A stretch of 64,000 bases of DNA from Bacilli bacterium (GTDB lineage Bacteria; Bacillota_I; Bacilli_A; RFN20; CAG-826): assembly GCA_022653695.1 (NCBI GenBank), contig JALCSW010000003.1:47056-111055 (forward strand), written 5' to 3'. The notes under the pieces were generated by a model. The model made no database searches and was not told where the DNA came from. It saw nothing but the letters and a program-made list of their open reading frames with translations. Below, one piece after another: positions 41,390-49,569 of the stretch (positions are counted from its first letter, which is position 1; each line of letters begins with the position of its first letter). A program made the translations under genes and the position numbers.

Positions 41390-42556
41390 ATGATCGTCAC
41401 AATCGTCACCGACGTCTTAGGGCAGGCCAATAACGGCACGACCATCGCCGCGATGCATCTCATCGATTCGCTGAGGAAAAAAGGACATGAGGTCAGGGTT
41501 CTTTGCCCTGACGCCGACAAGAGGGGTCATGCGAATTATTACGTGGTCCCGACCATCAATTTCGGTCCGTTCCAACCCATTGTCGACCATAATGGGGTGT
41601 CGCTGGCCAAAAACGACACCATGACCGTCGCCCGCGCCATCTACGACGCCGACGAGGTTCATATCATGATGCCATTCGTCCTCGGCCGGAAGGCGGTGTG
41701 CCTATGCCGCGATTTCGGCGTGCCGGTCTCGGCCGGTTTCCACGTTCAGGCCGAGAACGTGACCTCCCATTTCTTCAACTGGATGGGCAACACGGCCATC
41801 AACAAAGCCATCTACCGGAATTTCTGGGCCCATTTTTACCAATACATCGACGCCATCCATTATCCGACCCAGTTCATCCGCGACGAGTTCGAATCCGTCA
41901 TCAAACGGAAAACCCCCGGCTACGTCATTTCCAACGGCATCAGCGCCGCTTTCGTGAAGAAAGACATCGAGCGTTCCCCCGAACTGAAAGGCAAGTTCGT
42001 CATTCTTTGCACCGGGCGTCTCTCGAAGGAAAAGCGGCAGGGCTTGCTGATCAAGGCGGCCAAACTTTCGAAGCGGAGCGACGAGATTCAGATCGTCTTC
42101 GCGGGGGAAGGGCCTCGCTACAAGGAATTGCAGCGGCTTATTAGGAAGACCAAGTTGAGGAACGCCCCGATTTTCCGCTTCTTCAAGCGGGATGAGCTCG
42201 TGGACGCCATCAACATGGCGGATCTTTACGTCCACACTTCGGAAATCGAGATCGAGGCCATCAGTTGCCTCGAGGCCATCGCCGGCGGGCTCGTCCCGGT
42301 CATCAACGACAGCAAAAAATCGGCGACCCGCTGCTTCGCCCTCGACGACAAAGACCTTTTCAGGCTCAACGACCCGCAGGATCTGGCGGACAAAATCGAT
42401 TATTGGCATGACCATCCCGAGGAAAAGGCCGCGCGCGCCAAAGAATACCAGAAATTCTGCGGGCAGTTCAATTTCGAGCATTGCATGGACGAGATGGAGC
42501 GGATGATCGAGGAGACCGCCAAGATAAAAAAGGAGCCGTCCCATCGGAAAGCATGA
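41390..42556 (+). CDS. GT4 glycosyltransferase, diacylglycerol glucosyltransferase-like
   Basis: This 388-residue GT-B enzyme has an N-terminal acceptor domain (TIVTDVLGQANNGTTIAAMHLIDSLRKKGHEVRVLCP) and a C-terminal donor domain (FVILCTGRLSKEKRQGLLIKAAKL, IVFAGEGPRYKELQRLI, ADLYVHTSEIEIEAISCLEAIAGGLVPVI, the E-x7-E motif). The opening and layout resemble monoglucosyl-diacylglycerol synthases of Firmicutes and mollicutes. It overlaps a PlsC-type acyltransferase gene by 4 bp, which supports membrane-glycolipid synthesis. The donor sugar is not readable. Confidence 0.8.
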   Translation: MIVTIVTDVLGQANNGTTIAAMHLIDSLRKKGHEVRVLCPDADKRGHANYYVVPTINFGPFQPIVDHNGVSLAKNDTMTVARAIYDADEVHIMMPFVLGRKAVCLCRDFGVPVSAGFHVQAENVTSHFFNWMGNTAINKAIYRNFWAHFYQYIDAIHYPTQFIRDEFESVIKRKTPGYVISNGISAAFVKKDIERSPELKGKFVILCTGRLSKEKRQGLLIKAAKLSKRSDEIQIVFAGEGPRYKELQRLIRKTKLRNAPIFRFFKRDELVDAINMADLYVHTSEIEIEAISCLEAIAGGLVPVINDSKKSATRCFALDDKDLFRLNDPQDLADKIDYWHDHPEEKAARAKEYQKFCGQFNFEHCMDEMERMIEETAKIKKEPSHRKA

Positions 42557-43362
42557 AGAAGCTGCGACGGACCTACTACTACCAAGATCCCCTTAACGAC
42601 GATTTCGCCCTGAATGACATCAAGGCCAAACCGCTCCCAGCGAAGTACCGGTTCTTTCATCGCGGTTGGATTTACCGCTTTTTGTCGAGCGTCCTCTATT
42701 ACGTCATCGCGGTCCCTCTCTTATGGGTTTACGCCAAGATCCGCTGGGGCTTCCGCGTCGTCGGCAAAAAGAAAATCAAGAAACTGCGCCTATCGGGCTA
42801 CTTCCTTTATGGCAACCACACCCTTGACGAGGACGGCTTCCTGGCGAGCGTTAGTTTCAGCCTCCCGAAGCGGACTTACGTGGTCGCGAGCCAGGAGACG
42901 ATGTCGATTTTCGGGATCCGCTGGTTCCTCGCGATGCTCGGGGTCGTTCCCGTCCCCAAGAGCCCGGAAGAGGCCGCCAAGTTCCTTGAAGCGGTCGAGT
43001 ACCATTACAAAAAGCGGGGCGTCGTGATGATTTTCCCGGAAGCCCACATCTGGCCTTTCTGCACGCGCATCCGCCCTTTCCCGGATCAGAGCTTCACCTA
43101 TCCGGCCCAGTTCGGGGCCCCCGTCGTCGCCATGTGCACGACCTTCCGGCAACGCAAGCTCTTCCGCCACCTTCCCCCTCTCGTCACCATCCACGTGAGC
43201 GACCCTTACTATCCCGACATGAGCAAGACGCTCGGCGAGCGGACGAAGATCCTGCGCGATCTCGTCTATGAGTTCATGGAGGACACCTCGGCTTCCCTCG
43301 ACAATTACGAATACGTGCGTTACGTTCGCAAGGCGGACGGGGACGAGCCCCCCGAGCGGTAG
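42553..43362 (+). CDS. PlsC-type 1-acylglycerol-3-phosphate acyltransferase-like protein
   Basis: This 269-residue protein (start MKKLRRTYYYQDPLNDDF, overlapping the GT4 stop) has a membrane-associated helix (FLSSVLYYVIAVPLLWVYA). The acyltransferase domain follows, with the catalytic H89-x4-D94 in NHTLDED, a substrate-site VMIFPEAHIWPF (FPEG-like, with Ala for Gly) and VPVPKS. It should acylate lysophosphatidic acid or a related lipid. It is a paralogue of the protein at 58023, with the same YY..D.LND.F opening and PEAHIWP.CT.IR.F stretch. Confidence 0.85.
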   Translation: MKKLRRTYYYQDPLNDDFALNDIKAKPLPAKYRFFHRGWIYRFLSSVLYYVIAVPLLWVYAKIRWGFRVVGKKKIKKLRLSGYFLYGNHTLDEDGFLASVSFSLPKRTYVVASQETMSIFGIRWFLAMLGVVPVPKSPEEAAKFLEAVEYHYKKRGVVMIFPEAHIWPFCTRIRPFPDQSFTYPAQFGAPVVAMCTTFRQRKLFRHLPPLVTIHVSDPYYPDMSKTLGERTKILRDLVYEFMEDTSASLDNYEYVRYVRKADGDEPPER

Positions 43363-43372
43363 GGCGTTTCCC

Positions 43373-43400
43373 TTGCCTCCGCCCGAAACCCCCATATAAT
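43373..43400 (+). promoter_or_regulatory. Promoter of the rubrerythrin gene
   Basis: TTGCCT (43373-43378), a 16-bp spacer and TATAAT (43395-43400). AGGAGGGAT precedes the start at 43426. Confidence 0.8.
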
Positions 43401-43425
43401 TGGGATCAGGAGGGATCCGAACATC

Positions 43426-43968
43426 ATGGAATTAAAAGGATCGCAGACCGAAAAGAATCTTCAGACGGCTTTCGCCGGGGAAAGCCAAGCCCGCAACAAG
43501 TACACGTTTTTCGCGAGCAAGGCCAAGAAGGAGGGTTACGAGCAGATCGCGGCCATCTTCTTGGAGACCGCCGACAACGAGAAGGAGCACGCCAAGCTTT
43601 GGTTCAAGTACCTGCAGCCGGGCGGTGACATCGGCTCGACGGCCGAGAACCTGCAAACCGCTGCCGACGGCGAGCATTACGAGTGGACCGATATGTACAA
43701 AGGCTTCGCCGAGACCGCCAAAGAGGAGGGTTTTGAGGAGATCTCCGCCAAATTCGCCATGGTCGCCAAAATCGAGTCGAAGCATGAGGAACGCTATCTC
43801 AAGCTCCTCAAAAACGTCAAAAACGGAGTCGTCTTCATCGGAGACGACCTCAGCGTGTGGAAATGCCGCAACTGCGGCCACATCGTGGTCGGGAAGTACG
43901 CGCCTTTGAAGTGCCCGGTGTGCAATCACCCGCAAAGTTATTTCGAGCGCCTCGCCGTCAATTACTGA
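43426..43968 (+). CDS. Rubrerythrin
   Basis: This 180-residue protein has an N-terminal ferritin-like diiron four-helix bundle ([44 protein letters not shown], with the E...ExxH ligands, and the second half [17 protein letters not shown]). A C-terminal rubredoxin domain follows, with [12 protein letters not shown] and [13 protein letters not shown] (from about 146). It reduces hydrogen peroxide with electrons from rubredoxin/NADH, a hallmark of anaerobes coping with oxygen. It stands alone with its own promoter and terminator. Confidence 0.96.
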   Translation: MELKGSQTEKNLQTAFAGESQARNKYTFFASKAKKEGYEQIAAIFLETADNEKEHAKLWFKYLQPGGDIGSTAENLQTAADGEHYEWTDMYKGFAETAKEEGFEEISAKFAMVAKIESKHEERYLKLLKNVKNGVVFIGDDLSVWKCRNCGHIVVGKYAPLKCPVCNHPQSYFERLAVNY

Positions 43969-43985
43969 ACGCAGGCCTTCGCGAC

Positions 43986-44014
43986 GGCCCCTCCTTGCCG
44001 AGGGGCCTTTCGTT
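43986..44014 (+). terminator. Terminator of the rubrerythrin gene
   Basis: GGCCCCT CCTTGCCG AGGGGCC is followed by TTTCGTTT. Confidence 0.8.
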
Positions 44015-44040
44015 TCGCCCCCTTTCTTGGCTTTTTCCTC

Positions 44041-44069
44041 TTGCAAAGACGAGACGGCGTGAGGATAAT
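44041..44069 (+). promoter_or_regulatory. Promoter of the tRNA-Asp/tRNA-Phe pair
   Basis: TTGCAA (44041-44046), a 17-bp spacer and GATAAT (44064-44069), 29 bases before tRNA-Asp. Confidence 0.8.
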
Positions 44070-44098
44070 AACTAAGCGCGTCTCATCGCGTCCGCATT

Positions 44099-44175
44099 GG
44101 ACCATTGGTGTAGCGGTCTAACATGCCTCCCTGTCACGGAGGAGATCGGGGGTTCGAATCCCCCATGGTCCGCCA
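44099..44175 (+). tRNA. tRNA-Asp (anticodon GTC)
   Basis: Acceptor GGACCAT/ATGGTCC, anticodon loop CTGTCAC between CCTCC/GGAGG, T-loop TTCGAAT, discriminator G, encoded CCA. Confidence 0.96.
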
Positions 44176-44178
44176 TGT

Positions 44179-44254
44179 GGCCCGGTAGCTCAGTTGGTAG
44201 AGCACGGCCCTGAAAAGGCCGGTGTCGCCGGATCGTAACCGGCCTGGGCCACCA
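44179..44254 (+). tRNA. tRNA-Phe (anticodon GAA), unusual T-loop
   Basis: The acceptor GGCCCGG/CTGGGCC has one G-U pair, and the anticodon loop CTGAAAA lies between CGGCC/GGCCG. CCA is encoded. The T-stem GCCGG/CCGGC encloses ATCGTAA instead of TTCRANN, so the near-universal U54-A58 pair is exchanged for A54-U58. Confidence 0.92.
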
Positions 44255-44262
44255 CAGGCGAA

Positions 44263-44293
44263 AAGAAATCCCGGGCAACCGGGATTTTCTTTA
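44263..44293. terminator. Bidirectional terminator after tRNA-Phe and exonuclease gene
   Basis: AAATCCCGG GCAA CCGGGATTT with TTCTTT on the plus strand and TTTCTTTTC on the minus strand. It ends both the tRNA pair and the convergent gene. Confidence 0.85.
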
Positions 44294-45235
44294 TTCGAGG
44301 AGGCTTCGCAAGTCCTCTTCGTCGATGAGGGCTATCTCAGTCCCCTCGAAGAGCGGGGCGAGGCTCTTTTTCTCCTTCTCGCCATAGGCCACGAAATAGC
44401 TGGCCTCGCGGAGGTTCCTCACGACGTAGGCGCGGTGCCCTATGACGAGCTTGCCCAGTTCCAGAGCCCGTTTCGAGTCGCTTCGGAGCGAAGGCGAGAA
44501 AAGGAATCCGTAGCCCTCGAGGCGATCGTCGAGGGGGTCGTCGACCCACTTGTAGATCAGATCGTTGAAGGCGCGGGACGCCTCCCGGTCGTACGCCGCG
44601 GCGGACTCGCGGGGGATTTCCGAGATCCTTCTGCCCAGTTCGTTAAGCGCGACGCTGCCTTTGGAGGAAGGGTATCGCTCCCCCAGTTCCGCGACGGTGG
44701 CGTTTTCCTTTCGCGCGATCGCGCCAAGAAGCATCATCGACATGATGGCGTCGTCTTTGCTCTCGTGCCCTTCAAGACCATTGGAATCAAGGCCCATTTC
44801 CTTAAGCGCGCCCTCTAACGAGGGGCTCCGGTCGTAGTCGGCGTACAGGCGGTAGATTTCCTGGATGTCGACGTACTGGAATTCAGGTTTCGCAAGACCG
44901 TAGCGCTCGCACTCGGAAAGAAGGAAGCCGACGTCGTTATCGATCGCGTAACCGAGGACGAGGGTATCCTTGTCCTCAAGGAGGGCCTTGATCGTTGGGA
45001 AGAAGAACGGGAACTTCTCGGCCACCTCAAAACGGAGGGGCGTGTAGGCTAAGTCGATGCTATGGGGCCCCACGCCTAAGACGTGGGGGTCGAAGGGGGC
45101 ATCCGGGTTGATTATTATGTCCTTGCTTTCGAGGGGCTTGAGGTTTTCGTCGCAAATGAGGTAGCCAAAAGAGCAGATCTTGCCGGCATGGTCGTAGCAG
45201 TTGGCGCATTCGCAATCGAAGAAAAGGTATTTCAT
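44291..45235 (-). CDS. DEDDh 3'-5' exonuclease (DnaQ-like)
   Basis: This 314-residue protein starts at MKYLFFDCECANC, giving the ExoI motif D-x-E at residues 7-9. An ExoII-type region (TLVLGYAIDNDVGFLLSE) and ExoIII with GLEGHESKDDAIMSM (H-x4-D) complete the DEDDh set. The C-terminal 100 residues contain a segment (LGKLVIGHRAYVVRNLREASYFVAYGEKEKKSLAPLFEGTEIALIDEEDL) that could be a BRCT-like fold, as found in some exonuclease fusions. It probably trims DNA or RNA ends. The longer upstream frame to 45460 is not used because no coding signal is seen there. Confidence 0.82.
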   Translation of the reverse strand: MKYLFFDCECANCYDHAGKICSFGYLICDENLKPLESKDIIINPDAPFDPHVLGVGPHSIDLAYTPLRFEVAEKFPFFFPTIKALLEDKDTLVLGYAIDNDVGFLLSECERYGLAKPEFQYVDIQEIYRLYADYDRSPSLEGALKEMGLDSNGLEGHESKDDAIMSMMLLGAIARKENATVAELGERYPSSKGSVALNELGRRISEIPRESAAAYDREASRAFNDLIYKWVDDPLDDRLEGYGFLFSPSLRSDSKRALELGKLVIGHRAYVVRNLREASYFVAYGEKEKKSLAPLFEGTEIALIDEEDLRSLLE

Positions 45236-45461
45236 CCGCCGATTATTGTAGCCCCGCTTTCCCTTCTGGGCATCCGCATATTCGTAGCGAGGCGGCCGGA
45301 AAACGAAAACCAACAGGAGATTTTGGCTGAGGGGCTGCTGATTCAGAGCCGCGTTTCGGCGCGATGAAACCCAGGCGATTTTGTCATTGTCCAAACCTCG
45401 CTTACTAACCATTAATAAAATAGTCACCATTTTTCCGCCTTGGGGATAGAATATAAGCAAT

Positions 45462-46967
45462 ATGGAAAAAACAAAGACGACTGGGTCTTCGGCTCCCCTG
45501 AAGCTGAATTACAAGCGTACTTTCACGATTGGCTTCGCTTTTTTCGGAATCCTGCTCCTATGGCAGATCTACAACATGACTTGCCCGACTTTCCTCACGG
45601 AGATCCTGCGCGGGATGATCCATCCGGAAGTCGGCAACGACGCCGCATGGATCGCTTTGAAGATCTCCGATTTCGCGATGTGGCAAAGGGACACGCTGGA
45701 CGTCCAGTATATCGTCGGCATCATCATGGCCATCGATAATATGGCCGCGCTCATCATGCTCCCGATCTTCGGCCGCATCAGCGACAAAACAAAGGGGCCT
45801 CTTGGCAAGCGCATGCCCTTCATCCTGATCGGCACCTTGGTGTCCGCCATCGCCGTTCCCTTTATTCCGCTGGCTTTCCATTATGGCAATTTCGCCGGCC
45901 TCATCTCCACGATGGCCGTCGTCATCTTCTTCATGATGATGTACCGTTCGCCCGCCGTCGCCTTGATGCCGGACATGACGCCGAAACCCCTTCGGGCCAA
46001 GGCCAACGGCATCATCAACGTCATGGGCTATCTCGGCGGCGGGGTCGGGACCATTCTCCTGATCATCCCGTTCTTCAAACTCACGAATTACATCAATGCC
46101 GGCGCCTCCGCCTCGATTTGGCAGATCGAGATCCCCTATCTCATCGTCAGCTTCGCCATGATCGTCTCCGTCCTCGTCCTTTTCCTCAAGATAAAGGAAA
46201 ACAAGATTGAAGCCGAGGTCGAGCCTGAGATGCGACGCGGGGAAATGGAGGCCGAGATCGAGGACAAACTCACCGACAAGGACGAGGACGCCCCGATGAC
46301 GAAGGCCAACCGCACGATGCTCATCCTCATCCTCGTGGCCGAAGTCCTGTGGTTCATGTCCTTCAATTCGGTGGAGACTTACATGGGCAATTACGTCATC
46401 TATTACCTTAACGCCCAAAGCAGCTACAGCAGTTGGCTCGCCATCGTCGGCGGCGTCTTCTCGGTCGCCGGTTTCCTGACCGCCGGTTTGATCGCCGACA
46501 AGATCGGCCGCAAATGGACCATTTCGATCGGCCTTTCCCTTTGCGTCGTCTCCTATTTCATCATGTGCTTCGTCGGCAAGGGGAGCGGCACCGAGGTTGT
46601 CGTCTCCAGTGGGGTTTCGACCACTTACAACACGTTCCCGTTCATTTTCTACGTCATTTGGGCCATCAACGGCTTCGGCGGATCGCTCATCCATACCTGC
46701 AGTTTCCCGATGGTCGTCGAGCTTTGCACCAAGAAAAAGGTTGGGCAGTTCACCGGTTATTATTACGCGGCTTCCATGCTCGCCCAGTCGGTCACCCCGA
46801 TCCTCATCGGCCTCATCTTCCTCAAGGCGCAGGAATGGGTCGCCCTTCCGATATACGCCGCCAGCCTGATGTTCGTTTCCCTTTGCGTTTTCCTCTTCGT
46901 CAAGAGCGTCAAGGTCCCGAAACTGAAGAACAAAAAAGGCCTCGAGAACCTCGGGGGCGAAGACTGA
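45462..46967 (+). CDS. MFS transporter, SLC45/GPH-like sugar permease
   Basis: This 501-residue protein has 12 helices. The motif GRISDKTKGPLGKRMPFILIGT between helices 2 and 3 and YRSPAVALMPDMTPKPLRAKANGIINVMGYLGG are characteristic of SLC45-like/GPH-type sugar transporters from gut bacteria. A charged central loop (EAEVEPEMRRGEMEAEIEDKLTDKDED) separates the two six-helix halves. It probably takes up a disaccharide. The gene at 46969 follows after 1 bp, so both are cotranscribed. Confidence 0.85.
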   Translation: MEKTKTTGSSAPLKLNYKRTFTIGFAFFGILLLWQIYNMTCPTFLTEILRGMIHPEVGNDAAWIALKISDFAMWQRDTLDVQYIVGIIMAIDNMAALIMLPIFGRISDKTKGPLGKRMPFILIGTLVSAIAVPFIPLAFHYGNFAGLISTMAVVIFFMMMYRSPAVALMPDMTPKPLRAKANGIINVMGYLGGGVGTILLIIPFFKLTNYINAGASASIWQIEIPYLIVSFAMIVSVLVLFLKIKENKIEAEVEPEMRRGEMEAEIEDKLTDKDEDAPMTKANRTMLILILVAEVLWFMSFNSVETYMGNYVIYYLNAQSSYSSWLAIVGGVFSVAGFLTAGLIADKIGRKWTISIGLSLCVVSYFIMCFVGKGSGTEVVVSSGVSTTYNTFPFIFYVIWAINGFGGSLIHTCSFPMVVELCTKKKVGQFTGYYYAASMLAQSVTPILIGLIFLKAQEWVALPIYAASLMFVSLCVFLFVKSVKVPKLKNKKGLENLGGED

Positions 46968-46968
46968 T

Positions 46969-47922
46969 ATGCCGGCCGTCATCACCCATTACACGTTCGC
47001 CGTTCAGGCGATGCTCGACGGCGAGGCCAGGTATCGGGAGGCCACGATCGTGGGTTCGCAAGGCCCCGATCCCTTCTTCTTTTATGGGCAGGTGCCGTTT
47101 CATAGGCGCAAGAACAGCGACGCGGTGGACTCTTTCGGGAGAGACCTCCATCATACGGAGATAAGCGCCCCGTATTGCCGTTTCATCGAAATCGCCGCGA
47201 AGTCGCCGGACAAAGACCTTCTTTTCGCTTACGTCGACGGGTTGCTGCTCCACTATTGCCTGGACCGGAACGCCCATCCTTACATTTTTTACATGACGGG
47301 TTTCACCGACGATAAGGACGAAAAAAAGAAATTCTCGATCTCCCATATGTATTTCGAGACGATCATCGATTACATTTTGGGCCACGAGAACGGGACTTTC
47401 GCTTCCCCTGAGGCCTATCTCGCGCTGCCGAATGGGCAGTGCGCGAAGATTTCCTCGGCCTGGAGCGAAACGAACGCGGCGACGCTCCATAACGAAGGGG
47501 TCGACGCGAGGAGCTTCGTTTGCGCCCTCAAGGATTACCGGATGGCGTTAAAGGCCGCCTTCAGCAAAACGGGGAAAAAGAAGGCCCTCTTCAAAAAACT
47601 GTTCGGCACCGAATCGCATCCGTGGGCGATGTCCTACCCCCAAAGCATCGACGAATTCAAATCCATCGACTTTCTCAACCTCTCCCACAAGGAATGGCTC
47701 GACCCCGTGAGCGGGCTTGCCCATAAAGAGAGCTTCCTTGATCTCGTCGATAAGGCGAGGAAGGATTACGGAAAGGCCCATGCGTTGCTGAGCAAGGCTA
47801 AAAGCGGCGCTCCGATCGAAGCGGAGTTCAAGGCTTTCGTGGGCGGGGTCGATCACGATGGGGTTCCCCTCGGCGGCAAGAAGGGCTTCCAAACCTTCGT
47901 GTGGCCCCGTTGGCCCCTATGA
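46969..47922 (+). CDS. Zinc-dependent phospholipase C-like (Zn_dep_PLPC) protein
   Basis: This 317-residue all-helical protein begins with PAVITHYTFAVQAM and continues SQGPDPFFFYG, DSFGRDLHHTE, FAYVDGLLLHYCLDRNAHPYIFYM and HMYFETIIDYIL. The repeated His/Asp ligands match the bacterial Zn-dependent phospholipase C family fold (phospholipase C/P1 nuclease-like). No signal peptide is seen, so it acts in the cytosol and its substrate is unknown. It is cotranscribed with the upstream transporter. Confidence 0.82.
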   Translation: MPAVITHYTFAVQAMLDGEARYREATIVGSQGPDPFFFYGQVPFHRRKNSDAVDSFGRDLHHTEISAPYCRFIEIAAKSPDKDLLFAYVDGLLLHYCLDRNAHPYIFYMTGFTDDKDEKKKFSISHMYFETIIDYILGHENGTFASPEAYLALPNGQCAKISSAWSETNAATLHNEGVDARSFVCALKDYRMALKAAFSKTGKKKALFKKLFGTESHPWAMSYPQSIDEFKSIDFLNLSHKEWLDPVSGLAHKESFLDLVDKARKDYGKAHALLSKAKSGAPIEAEFKAFVGGVDHDGVPLGGKKGFQTFVWPRWPL

Positions 47923-47936
47923 AGGCAAGAGACGAT

Positions 47937-47961
47937 TGAGCCTATGAAATAGGCTCTTTTC
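47937..47961 (+). terminator. Terminator after the Zn-PLC-like gene
   Basis: GAGCCTAT GAA ATAGGCTC is followed by TTTTCATT. Confidence 0.88.
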
Positions 47962-47979
47962 ATTTATAATGATAAGGCT

Positions 47980-49542
47980 ATGAAACTCTTCAAGAACGGC
48001 TATTGGCCGAAGTTCCTGATGCTGCTTCTTATTTTTTTGCAGTTGGTGGGCCTAGGGGTCCTTAGCTATTACTTTTTCAACAACTCGCTCGCCCGGGAGC
48101 ACTTTTATTCGCTCGCCATCGCCGTTTGGGCCATCACGGCGGCTTTTGAGATCTTCATCGTCCTTTCCCGAAGCGAGACCTCCTACCGGATCGCCTGGAT
48201 GCTTTTGGTGGCCTTGCTGCCGGTCCTTGGGGCCCTCTATTATCTCCTCTTCGCCAACAAGCGGACCACGATCCGTCAGCGGAAGCGGATGAAACGCTAC
48301 GAGACGGCGCTTCCGCCCTTCCCCAGCGACCCCCAAACAAAAGAAGGCGTCGCCGCTTTCTCGCGTCCGGCCGCGGCCATAAGCCAATACTTGGAAAGCA
48401 ACGCGGGGGCCGCGGTTTACGAAGACACGGCGGTGGAGTATTTCCCGCTTGGGGACCAAGTTTTCCCCGTCATACTCCGCGAACTCAGGAAAGCCCGCCA
48501 TTTCATCCTTTTCGAGTTTTTCATCATCGCCCCGGGCCTCATGTGGGACGCCGTCCACTCGATTCTCGTCGAAAAGGCCCAGGAAGGGGTGGAGGTCAAA
48601 CTCGTCTACGACGATCTCGGCAATTTGGGGAACACGCCGGTGGATTTCGCCAAAAAGCTCAACGAGGAGGGCATCAAGACATACGTCTTCAGCCCCATCA
48701 AGCCCTTTCTGAACGTCAAAATGAACAACCGCGACCACCGAAAAATCATCGTGATCGATGGCCACACGGGCTTCACGGGCGGGATCAACATCGCCGACGA
48801 GTACATCAATCGGAAAGCCCGCTTCGGGCATTGGAAGGACAACTGCATCATGCTCCGCGGCCGCGCCGTGAGCGGCTTCAGCCGCCTTTTCCTCCAGAAT
48901 TGGGTGGCCAATTTCGAGAAGGGGTGGCAACCCGATTTCTCGATGTACGAATCGGGCAAATACATCGACGAGATAGGCGGATACCCGAAATCCGATGGCT
49001 TTTTGCAGCCTTACGGCGACGTTCCCTTCGACTACGAGTCCGTCGGGGAGCGCGTCTATCTGTCGATTCTCGGGCGGGCGCTCCGCTACGTCTACATCTC
49101 GACCCCTTATCTCATCCTTGATTCCGAGCTCATCAACGCGATCACTTTGGCGAAAGCCGAAGGTGTCGACGTTCGCCTCCTCGTCCCCGGGATCCCCGAC
49201 AAGCGAAGGATTTTCCAGCTGACCCGCGCCAACTACGGCCCCCTATTGGCCGCCGGGGTCAGAATTTACGAATACACCCCGGGCTTCGTCCATCAGAAGA
49301 TGTTCGTCTGCGACGACGAGGTGGCGACCGACGGGACCATCAACCTCGACTATCGGAGCCTTTATCTTCACCTGGAGTGCGGGACCTTGCTCGTAGGAAG
49401 CCGGGCGATCGACAACATGAAAAGCGATTTTCTGGCCACCCTTGAGACGAGCCACGAAGTGAGTCTCGAGGAATGGAAGGGGTGGCACGCGAAGAAGGCG
49501 TTCGAATGGGCTTTGTTGCGGCTTCTCGCGCCGTTACTATAA
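47980..49542 (+). CDS. cls: Cardiolipin synthase (phospholipase D superfamily)
   Basis: This 520-residue protein has two N-terminal membrane helices (FLMLLLIFLQLVGLGVLSYYFF and IAWMLLVALLPVLGALYYLLFA) and two HKD catalytic motifs: NNRDHRKIIVIDGHTGFTGG (about 248-267, HxK as H-R-K) and FVHQKMFVCDDEVATDGTINLD (about 436-457). It joins two phosphatidylglycerol molecules, or PG and another donor, to make cardiolipin. Length fits the ClsA type. It has its own -10 TATAAT at about 47965. Confidence 0.94.
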   Translation: MKLFKNGYWPKFLMLLLIFLQLVGLGVLSYYFFNNSLAREHFYSLAIAVWAITAAFEIFIVLSRSETSYRIAWMLLVALLPVLGALYYLLFANKRTTIRQRKRMKRYETALPPFPSDPQTKEGVAAFSRPAAAISQYLESNAGAAVYEDTAVEYFPLGDQVFPVILRELRKARHFILFEFFIIAPGLMWDAVHSILVEKAQEGVEVKLVYDDLGNLGNTPVDFAKKLNEEGIKTYVFSPIKPFLNVKMNNRDHRKIIVIDGHTGFTGGINIADEYINRKARFGHWKDNCIMLRGRAVSGFSRLFLQNWVANFEKGWQPDFSMYESGKYIDEIGGYPKSDGFLQPYGDVPFDYESVGERVYLSILGRALRYVYISTPYLILDSELINAITLAKAEGVDVRLLVPGIPDKRRIFQLTRANYGPLLAAGVRIYEYTPGFVHQKMFVCDDEVATDGTINLDYRSLYLHLECGTLLVGSRAIDNMKSDFLATLETSHEVSLEEWKGWHAKKAFEWALLRLLAPLL

Positions 49543-49569
49543 TCTAAGGAGAGGATAGAGGTACACTTT

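Noticed and set aside
44291..45460. 75-residue N-terminal extension of the exonuclease
   Set aside because: The catalytic D-x-E motif must lie close to the N-terminus of the fold and is perfectly placed with the start at 45235; the extension shows no coding pattern.
45558..46985. Long minus-strand open frame (475 codons) opposite the MFS gene
   Set aside because: Asp/Glu/His/Gly-rich antisense translation of membrane helices, with no start signal or domain; the MFS gene on the plus strand is certain.
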